Shown here: positions 58,425 through 64,000 of the stretch, piece by piece | Layout of the letters: the number at the start of each line of letters is the position of its first letter | Numbering within the stretch: position 1 is the stretch's first letter | Source of the DNA: Marivita sp051859345 | GTDB taxonomy: Bacteria; Pseudomonadota; Alphaproteobacteria; Rhodobacterales; Rhodobacteraceae | Assembly (NCBI RefSeq): GCF_051859345.1 | Contig: NZ_JBHYFV010000007.1 | Coordinates: 1-64,000 of the forward strand | Length of the DNA: 64,000 nucleotides | Direction of reading: 5' to 3' | Notes under the pieces: generated by a model | Database searches by the model: none | What the model saw: the letters and a program-made list of their open reading frames with translations, nothing else | Told to the model about the DNA's origin: nothing | Program-made: the position numbers and the translations under genes

Positions 58425-59663
58425 TCAGGCGGTTTTTTCCAACTCAAACGCATCATGCAGTGCCTGAACGGCAAGTTCCATGTATTTCCGGTCGATCAGG
58501 ACGGAAATTTTTATCTCGGAAGTTGTGATGACCTTGATGTTGATCCCCTCTTTGGAGAGTACCTGGAACATCTTGGCCGCAACGCCCGTGTGGCTGCGCA
58601 TGCCGATTCCGACCACGGACACCTTGGCAACGGCGGTGTCAGCCACGATGTCGTGGAAGTTGATGTCACCCCGCGCTTTTGCGTCGACCATCGCCTTTTC
58701 GGCGCGCTGCACCTGATTGGTCGGGCAGGAGAAGGTCATGTCGGTGCGGCCTTCCTCAGAGATGTTCTGCACGATCATGTCGACGTTTACGCCCGCTTCG
58801 GAGAGTGGCGTGAAGATTGCCGCGGCGATGCCGGGGCGGTCGGCGACCGACACCAGCGTCATCTTGGCCTCGTCGCGGGAATAGGCGACGCCTGCTACAA
58901 CATTGCTTTCCATGATGTCCTCCTCGTCGCAGACCAATGTCCCTGCGTCGTCAGATTGTTCCTCGAAACTGCTGAGTACACGCAGTTTCACCTTGTAGCG
59001 CATCGCCAGTTCGACCGAGCGTGTTTGCAGCACCTTTGCACCCAGCGAGGCCAGTTCCAGCATTTCCTCGAACGCGATGCGGTCCAGCTTGCGGGCCTTG
59101 TCGCAGATGCGTGGGTCGGTGGTGTAGACGCCGTCCACATCCGTATAGATGTCGCAGCGTTCCGCGCCAAATGCAGCGGCAAAGGCGACGGCAGTGGTGT
59201 CTGACCCGCCCCGGCCCAGCGTGGTGATGCGGCCTTCGGGGCTGATCCCTTGAAAGCCTGCAACAACAGCAACTTTCATGCCTTCGCTGAACTTCTGCAT
59301 GATGTTTGCGGGTGGGATGTCTTCGATCCGGGCCGAGGAATGGGCAGAGGTGGTTTTCACCGGCACCTGCCAGCCCTGCCAGCTGCGCGCGGGGACGTCC
59401 ATTTCCTGCAATGTCAGGGCCATGAGACCCGCAGTGACGTTTTCACCTGAAGCGACAACGGCGTCGTATTCGCGCGCATCGAACAGCGGCGAGGTTTCCT
59501 CGACATAGCCGACCAGCTTGTTGGTCTCGCCCGACATGGCGGACACTATGACGATCACGTCATAGCCTTTGGCCACTTCGACGCCGACGCGTTTCGCCGC
59601 GCGCTTGATCCGGTCAAGCGTGGCAACGGAGGTTCCGCCGAATTTCATCACGAGAATGGGCAT
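58425..59663 (-). CDS. lysC: aspartate kinase
   Basis: A 412-residue enzyme of the first step toward lysine, threonine and methionine. MKFGGTSVATLDRIKRAA opens the kinase domain, GRGGSDTTAVAFAAAF binds substrate, and two ACT domains (from about 265, with LVSVADRPGIAAAIFTPLSE and VSVVGIGMRSHTGVAAKMFQ) mediate feedback control. Start codon, length and position upstream of ptsP are standard. Confidence 0.95.
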   Translation of the reverse strand: MPILVMKFGGTSVATLDRIKRAAKRVGVEVAKGYDVIVIVSAMSGETNKLVGYVEETSPLFDAREYDAVVASGENVTAGLMALTLQEMDVPARSWQGWQVPVKTTSAHSSARIEDIPPANIMQKFSEGMKVAVVAGFQGISPEGRITTLGRGGSDTTAVAFAAAFGAERCDIYTDVDGVYTTDPRICDKARKLDRIAFEEMLELASLGAKVLQTRSVELAMRYKVKLRVLSSFEEQSDDAGTLVCDEEDIMESNVVAGVAYSRDEAKMTLVSVADRPGIAAAIFTPLSEAGVNVDMIVQNISEEGRTDMTFSCPTNQVQRAEKAMVDAKARGDINFHDIVADTAVAKVSVVGIGMRSHTGVAAKMFQVLSKEGINIKVITTSEIKISVLIDRKYMELAVQALHDAFELEKTA

Positions 59664-59744
59664 GAGGGCCTCCCCGGTTCAGACTCAGCGGTCCTTTACG
59701 TCGGGTGGCGGGGCCGCGCAAGAGCGGCGCGTGTTGCGGTGGGA

Positions 59745-60194
59745 TTACCGGTCGCGATAGTCAACCGCTTTCAGAGTGCCCGCGTTGAGATGTGTTTCTT
59801 TTCCGGGGACCACATCGGTGTTCTGTGCCGTGACCGCCTGCCAGCCGTCGGATGTGCGATGCAGGACAAAGACCAGGATGGTCACGCGGTCGCCCGCCGG
59901 GGCTCCATCCGGGGCGAGCTGGCCCGAGAGGTGAAAGCGACAATGCACCACGGCATGATCCGGGCCAAGTTGGCGGGTGGTGATGACACCGGGTTTCAGC
60001 GTGGTCTGTGCGAAGAACGACTTCAGCGCGTAGTCATGTGCTTGGGCAATGTCGGCGCGGTTGCGCCACCAGAGCCCGGTGACATTCACGAAATCCGCAT
60101 CCTTGGCAAACAGCGCTCCGATGCGTTGACCATCGCGGCTGTGCCATGCGTCAGCAAAGGCGCGGGGAAAGTCGGCAGGGGTGAGAACCGTCAA
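59745..60194 (-). CDS. SnoaL-like/SgcJ-type small protein
   Basis: A 149-residue protein with the cone-like SnoaL/NTF2 fold pattern: FADAWHSRDGQRIGALFAKD, DADFVNVTGLWWRNRADIA and HCRFHLSGQLAPDG. Family members are small enzymes or ligand binders. The start is TTG at 60194, overlapping the SDR stop as TTGA; no ATG is in frame nearby and the longer frame merely shadows the SDR gene. Confidence 0.75.
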   Translation of the reverse strand: MTVLTPADFPRAFADAWHSRDGQRIGALFAKDADFVNVTGLWWRNRADIAQAHDYALKSFFAQTTLKPGVITTRQLGPDHAVVHCRFHLSGQLAPDGAPAGDRVTILVFVLHRTSDGWQAVTAQNTDVVPGKETHLNAGTLKAVDYRDR

Positions 60195-60844
60195 AACGGC
60201 ATCGCGTCGCCGTTCCACATCTCGAAACAGCCGCTGGTGTCCATCGACAAGGCGTCGAACCGGGCAAGCAATCCGGTGGCTGAATCCTGTGTGTTGATCG
60301 ACGCGGCGCTGCCGCCCATGTCTGTCTGCACCCAGCCGGGATGGTATATGCCGACCGCGACGTTCCTGTCGGCCAAGGCCACCGCAAGGTTGCGCCCGAG
60401 GTTGAGCGCGGCGGCTTTGGACGCGCGGTAGATGGGGGAATTGCCGCCAGCGCGTTCGCTCGACCCCATCTGTGATGAGATGATCGCGATTTTCGGGGCG
60501 GCGGATGTCGCAAGGTTGGCCTGAAACGCCATCGCCGTGAGGTAGACGCCCGTGACGTTGGTGGCGAAGGTGTCGGCCCAAAGCGTCGTGTCGGTCAGGG
60601 AGTCCACCTCTAGCCCCTTGTCCAGATAGACGCCCGCATTGCACACGACCAGATCCAACGGCGTTCCCGACAGACGGTCCGCAAGCGCCATGAAACTGGC
60701 CGGGTCGCGCACGTCCAGCGGCAACAGCGTGTCGTCGTCACTGGCGCGGGTGGTGCCATAGGTGGTGTGGCCCTGAGCCTTGGCGGTGCGCAGCAGTTCC
60801 GCACCGATGCCACGGTTTGCGCCGGTGATCAGAATGTTCATCAA
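60191..60844 (-). CDS. short-chain dehydrogenase/reductase
   Basis: A 217-residue SDR oxidoreductase. NILITGANRGIGAELL is the dinucleotide-binding motif, LVVCNAGVYLD the NAG motif, and ISSQMGS with YRASKAAALN carries the catalytic serine, tyrosine and lysine. It overlaps the DUF1178 gene by ATGA and the SnoaL-like gene by TTGA, forming a coupled trio. Substrate unknown. Confidence 0.9.
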   Translation of the reverse strand: MMNILITGANRGIGAELLRTAKAQGHTTYGTTRASDDDTLLPLDVRDPASFMALADRLSGTPLDLVVCNAGVYLDKGLEVDSLTDTTLWADTFATNVTGVYLTAMAFQANLATSAAPKIAIISSQMGSSERAGGNSPIYRASKAAALNLGRNLAVALADRNVAVGIYHPGWVQTDMGGSAASINTQDSATGLLARFDALSMDTSGCFEMWNGDAMPF

Positions 60845-61275
60845 TTGGACTTTCGCGTTGGGGTGAAGGGCAGGGGCGCAATGGGCACGCCGTCCTCGAT
60901 CAGTTTCTTGGCCTCGTCCCCGCGCGTTTCGCCCCAGATCGGGCGTTGTGGTGCGTCGCCAGAGTGGATCGCGCGCGCCTCGGTGGCGAAATCCTTGCCG
61001 ACATAATCCGAGTTTTTCTCCACATATTTGCGCAAGTCACTCAACGCCTGTTCCGCCGGGTTTGCCGGTTCGCTCAGCTTGGGTTTGGCCGGGGGTGTCT
61101 GCGGCGCGTCCGCCGTGCTGACGCGGGGAGCCATCATTGCCTTGCTCACATCGTCAGATCCGCAGATCGAGCATGTCACCATGCCCGCGACGTGCAGCTT
61201 GTCAAAGGCCGACCCGGACTGGAACCAGCTGTCAAACCGGTGATCATTGGCGCATTTGAGAGTGTACTGGATCAT
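60841..61275 (-). CDS. DUF1178 family protein
   Basis: A 144-residue protein of a conserved alphaproteobacterial family of unknown function. It begins MIQYTLKCANDHRFDSWFQS, with CSICGSDDVSKAMMAPRVST forming a C-x2-C zinc-ribbon-like half together with the upstream cysteine. It overlaps the SDR gene downstream. Confidence 0.9.
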   Translation of the reverse strand: MIQYTLKCANDHRFDSWFQSGSAFDKLHVAGMVTCSICGSDDVSKAMMAPRVSTADAPQTPPAKPKLSEPANPAEQALSDLRKYVEKNSDYVGKDFATEARAIHSGDAPQRPIWGETRGDEAKKLIEDGVPIAPLPFTPTRKSN

Positions 61276-61350
61276 TGCGTTGGCTGCCTCGGGTCCTCTG
61301 TCACTGTTTTTATCGACCTTCAGTTGAAAATAAGCGTCTGCGCGCGGACA

Positions 61351-62565
61351 TCAAGCGTCAAGCGCCGCCAGCACGTCCTGCATCACACCTTCGATGTCGG
61401 TCTCCTGATGCAAGGCGCTTTGGGCGGCTGCACCCAAACGGGTCTGTTTTTCCGGTGAGTCCCGGTCGATCAGGGCTTGTGCCAGTTCGTCTGAATTGGT
61501 CACGCGGATCGCCGCGTTTGCATCGCTCAGCCGCTGATAGGCGGCGCGAAAGTTGTTGGTGTCGGGGCCGTGCAGAATGGCGGATCCGAAAGCGGCGGGT
61601 TCATAAGGCGTGTGACCGCCCCGGTCGGTGAGCGATCCCGCCACGAAGGTGACTCCGGCCAAGGTATACCACAGGTGCATCTCTGCAAATGTATCGGCCA
61701 GATAGACCTGAGCGCCCGCCGGGTCGTCACCGGTGCTGCGGCGGGCAAAGGTCAGGCCTGCCGAAGTGATCAAAGACGCCACGGCATCAGCCCGTTTGGG
61801 ATGGCGCGGGGCAAGGATGAGTCTGAGCGTTGGACGTTTGGCCAAGGCGGATTTGTGCGCGGCAAGGATCAGGCCTTCTTCACCGTCATGGGTCGAGGCG
61901 GCGAGCCAGGTGTCGTGTCGCGCAAAGGCTCTGGTCAGGTCGGCGTTGGGAGTGTCCGTCGGCGGCGTGTAAAGCGCCTTGAGATCAAACACCGGGCCTT
62001 TGGCGTCCGGGTCGAGACCGAGTCGTGTGAATCGCCTGGCAGACCCTTCATCCTGTGCGGACAGGTACAACACACGCGACAGCACCTGCCGCGCAAGACG
62101 GGGAAACCGCGCCCAGCCTTTGGCCGAACGCTCTGTCAGGCGTGCGCCAAGAACAAGAACCGGTCCCGGCGTGTTCAGGATGCGCAACGGCCAGAGATCG
62201 GATTCAAGCGTGATATGCGCCCGGATGCGGTGTGTCTTGATCACGCGTCGTGTCGGACCGGGCAGATCGACGGGGGCCAATGTCACCTCGGTGTTGCGCA
62301 GGCTCCATCCCTGCGCAAGCTGTAACGCGCTGTCGGTGTTGACGGTGATCAACAGGTGGTGTCCGCCAGTGATGAGACGGTCAATGACCGGCCGCGCCGA
62401 GGTCAGTTCTCCGTTGGAGGCGGCATGCAGCCAGGTCCGATCAACGTCTCCTTTCGACGGCATCCGTCCCAGACGCGCCCGGACCGCCGTCCAATCGCGA
62501 CGCACCAGCCGGGAGATGAGTTCCCCGGCAGCCAGCAGCGTCATCAGAAAGAGGTATGGAAACAC
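61351..62565 (-). CDS. waaA: 3-deoxy-D-manno-octulosonic acid transferase (Kdo transferase)
   Basis: A 404-residue inner-membrane-associated GT30 glycosyltransferase that adds Kdo to lipid A precursor. A hydrophobic N-terminal anchor precedes WLHAASNGELTSARPVI with the catalytic-base glutamate. HITLESDLWPLRIL, RLTERSAKGWARFPRL and DRGGHTPYEPAAFG are the conserved motifs. It follows a GT4 gene by 30 bases, a small envelope-polysaccharide pair. Confidence 0.88.
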   Translation of the reverse strand: MFPYLFLMTLLAAGELISRLVRRDWTAVRARLGRMPSKGDVDRTWLHAASNGELTSARPVIDRLITGGHHLLITVNTDSALQLAQGWSLRNTEVTLAPVDLPGPTRRVIKTHRIRAHITLESDLWPLRILNTPGPVLVLGARLTERSAKGWARFPRLARQVLSRVLYLSAQDEGSARRFTRLGLDPDAKGPVFDLKALYTPPTDTPNADLTRAFARHDTWLAASTHDGEEGLILAAHKSALAKRPTLRLILAPRHPKRADAVASLITSAGLTFARRSTGDDPAGAQVYLADTFAEMHLWYTLAGVTFVAGSLTDRGGHTPYEPAAFGSAILHGPDTNNFRAAYQRLSDANAAIRVTNSDELAQALIDRDSPEKQTRLGAAAQSALHQETDIEGVMQDVLAALDA

Positions 62566-62595
62566 AGTGGGTCCAGTCAGATCGGCGAAGCCAGA

Positions 62596-63774
62596 CTAGG
62601 CTGGGGCGCGTTTTTTCGAGTGTGTATCACTGTCCAGTGTCAGCGTCAGGGCGTCCTGGATGTGCCGTTCGAGTTTTTTGAGCAAGACATGGTTGTCAAA
62701 CCGCTCTTCCGCAACGCTCCGCGCGCGCAGGGACATCTTTGCGAGGTCCGGGACAGCGATTGCGGCCGAGATCGCCTTGGCAAAACCGGCTTCATCGGTT
62801 TCGTTCACCAGAAACCCCGTTTCGCCTTCGTCGATCGCCTCGGGGATACCGGCGTGACGGGTGGACACGGTGATACAGCCGCAGGCCATTGCTTCCTGTA
62901 TCGCGGTTGGCAAACCTTCTGTGTTTCCGTCACGCGCGGTGATCGAGTGTTGCAGAAAGAACTGGGTGCTCATCAGGCGGTCACGGACCGTGTGATGCGG
63001 CTGAGCGCCATGAAAGCGGATTTTTTTCGCGATACCAAGATCTTCGGCCAGATTGCGCGTGGGTTCAAGCAATGGCCCATCGCCGATGAAATCCAGCCGT
63101 GCCTCCGGCAAATCCCTTGTGGCTTCGCCAAAAGCGCGCAGCGTGGTCAGGGGGGCTTTTTTCTCGACAAACCGTCCAACCGCCAGAAAACTGAGTGGCA
63201 CCTTGGCCTGCGGTGCAAAGCGACGGATATCGACACCCGAGGGAATGACGGTGCTGTCGGGATGCGAGATGCCGTGTTTGCCAAGGTTATCCAGCAGAAA
63301 CTGGGAAACCGAAAACACACCCGCCAGACGCGGCATCATCTTGCGGTAGGCAGACCGCATCCGTTCGGTTCTGATCGCCTTGGATGCATCCGTGCCGCGG
63401 AAATAGGTAAAGATCGGGATCTCCAGATCATTTGCCAGCGGAGCAAGCGCGAGGGCCTGCGTTCCGAATTCGGCCAGGATCACGTCAACCCGTTCATCCC
63501 GCAGGAACCGGACAAGCGCGTCTTTCGCCTCTCCAAATGGCAGCCGGGACGTTCCATGCTCTACCCGATTGCGCAATAGCCACCACGGCGCCACAAGGAT
63601 ATCGCGTCCCGAAAGGCCGTCCCGCCGCACGAAATAGGGCTTGCCGTACGGGTTGTCTTCGCGAAACCGGCCACAGACCACAACTGTATCGCCACCGAAC
63701 AGGTGTTCGATGTGGCGGTTGATGAATGTCTCGCCGCCAAGGTGATATTCGCCTGTCGCGATGGCTACGCGCAT
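62596..63774 (-). CDS. GT4-family glycosyltransferase
   Basis: A 392-residue GT-B-fold glycosyltransferase. The N-terminal acceptor half begins VAIATGEYHLGGETFINRHI. The C-terminal donor half has AVGRFVEKKAPLTTLRAF, RLDFIGDGPLLEPTRNLAED and the EX7E motif in NTEGLPTAIQEAMACGC. It resembles colanic-acid-type transferases. With waaA directly downstream it probably serves lipopolysaccharide or exopolysaccharide synthesis. Confidence 0.88.
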   Translation of the reverse strand: MRVAIATGEYHLGGETFINRHIEHLFGGDTVVVCGRFREDNPYGKPYFVRRDGLSGRDILVAPWWLLRNRVEHGTSRLPFGEAKDALVRFLRDERVDVILAEFGTQALALAPLANDLEIPIFTYFRGTDASKAIRTERMRSAYRKMMPRLAGVFSVSQFLLDNLGKHGISHPDSTVIPSGVDIRRFAPQAKVPLSFLAVGRFVEKKAPLTTLRAFGEATRDLPEARLDFIGDGPLLEPTRNLAEDLGIAKKIRFHGAQPHHTVRDRLMSTQFFLQHSITARDGNTEGLPTAIQEAMACGCITVSTRHAGIPEAIDEGETGFLVNETDEAGFAKAISAAIAVPDLAKMSLRARSVAEERFDNHVLLKKLERHIQDALTLTLDSDTHSKKRAPA

Positions 63775-63893
63775 GTAACATTGCCCGATGGAAAAGCAGG
63801 TTTCTAGGTATCAGCGCAATGCCGCTCCAGCAAGGTAGGACATGGCGGATGGTACAAAACCAACAAGTGCCTGCACCTGGACGCGATTTTTGG

Positions 63894-64000
63894 TTAGCCG
63901 AACGACAGGGCCGGTTTCTGAACCGCAACCAAGGTGCCGAAGATCGGTTTGCCCAGTTCATTGCGCAGCCGCGCATGTTTGATGGTCTTCGGTTTGGGAA
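63894..64000 (-). CDS. 3' end of an unidentified gene cut by the window edge
   Basis: The last 35 codons of a minus-strand frame that continues beyond the window: it reads PKPKTIKHARLRNELGKP and ends VQKPALSFG before a TAA. Codon choice looks like real coding sequence, but the fragment is too short to name. It lies 119 bases upstream of the GT4 gene. Confidence 0.4.
   Translation of the reverse strand, partial: PKPKTIKHARLRNELGKPIFGTLVAVQKPALSFG

Overview
The window reads as chromosome of a Rhodobacteraceae (Roseobacter-lineage) alphaproteobacterium. The evidence is the high G+C, the gene families (TldD, EI-Ntr PtsP beside lysC, a ctaC-ctaB-ctaG-ctaE-surf1 oxidase cluster, an alphaproteobacterial Tad pilus locus) and two perfect FnrL-type TTGAT-N4-ATCAA boxes. 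Nothing here looks like phage, an insertion sequence or a CRISPR array. It is mostly core genome with a few accessory-looking loci.

Left part (1-11.9 kb): rpsU with its own terminator, then a Na/Pi transporter with a PhoU-like domain transcribed away from a DeoR-type regulator. The regulator leads a long operon: a phosphonate-type ABC importer (phnD, phnC, two phnE), a HAD hydrolase and a complete sn-glycerol-3-phosphate/glycerophosphodiester-type ABC importer (ugpBAEC). Stop/start overlaps hold most of it together, and stable hairpins flank the binding-protein genes. It looks like a scavenging unit for organic phosphorus, with a plausible phosphate outlet next door.

12-16.4 kb: a tautomerase, truncated haemoglobin and cupin operon diverges from an HxlR regulator with an SCP2-like C-terminus, and two matching palindromic sites lie between them. 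Then come a tandem SpoIIAA-like protein behind an FnrL box, an EamA exporter and tRNA-Met(CAT).

16.4-29.6 kb: a Tad/Flp pilus locus on the minus strand (two Flp-like pilins, cpaB, cpaC, an OmpA-type lipoprotein, cpaE, cpaF/tadA, tadB, tadC, two TPR lipoproteins, cpaA, an AAA+ ATPase), with a lytic transglycosylase diverging from the pilin end.

29.6-46.2 kb: an FAD oxidase, a secreted metallo-hydrolase, a GNAT/M16 peptidase/threonine synthase/SURF1 chain, aa3 oxidase subunits III and II with their assembly factors and a 54-residue membrane protein, tldD, dprA, a tiny lipoprotein, topA and an L,D-transpeptidase.

46.3-64 kb: the two subunits of a 3-oxoacid CoA-transferase separated by a LOV photoreceptor with a kinase-like ATPase domain; methylthioadenosine salvage (mtnP, apt); a GcvT/DmdA-like methyltransferase; a tandem Lin0512-family pair; a flavin reductase; acetyltransferases, one resembling AAC(6')-I; ptsP-lysC; and a cell-envelope group (waaA, a GT4 glycosyltransferase). 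The most interesting points are the dual organophosphorus importer with an atypical HAD, the scoA-LOV-scoB arrangement with a missing phospho-acceptor histidine, the two FnrL boxes and the HxlR operator pair.
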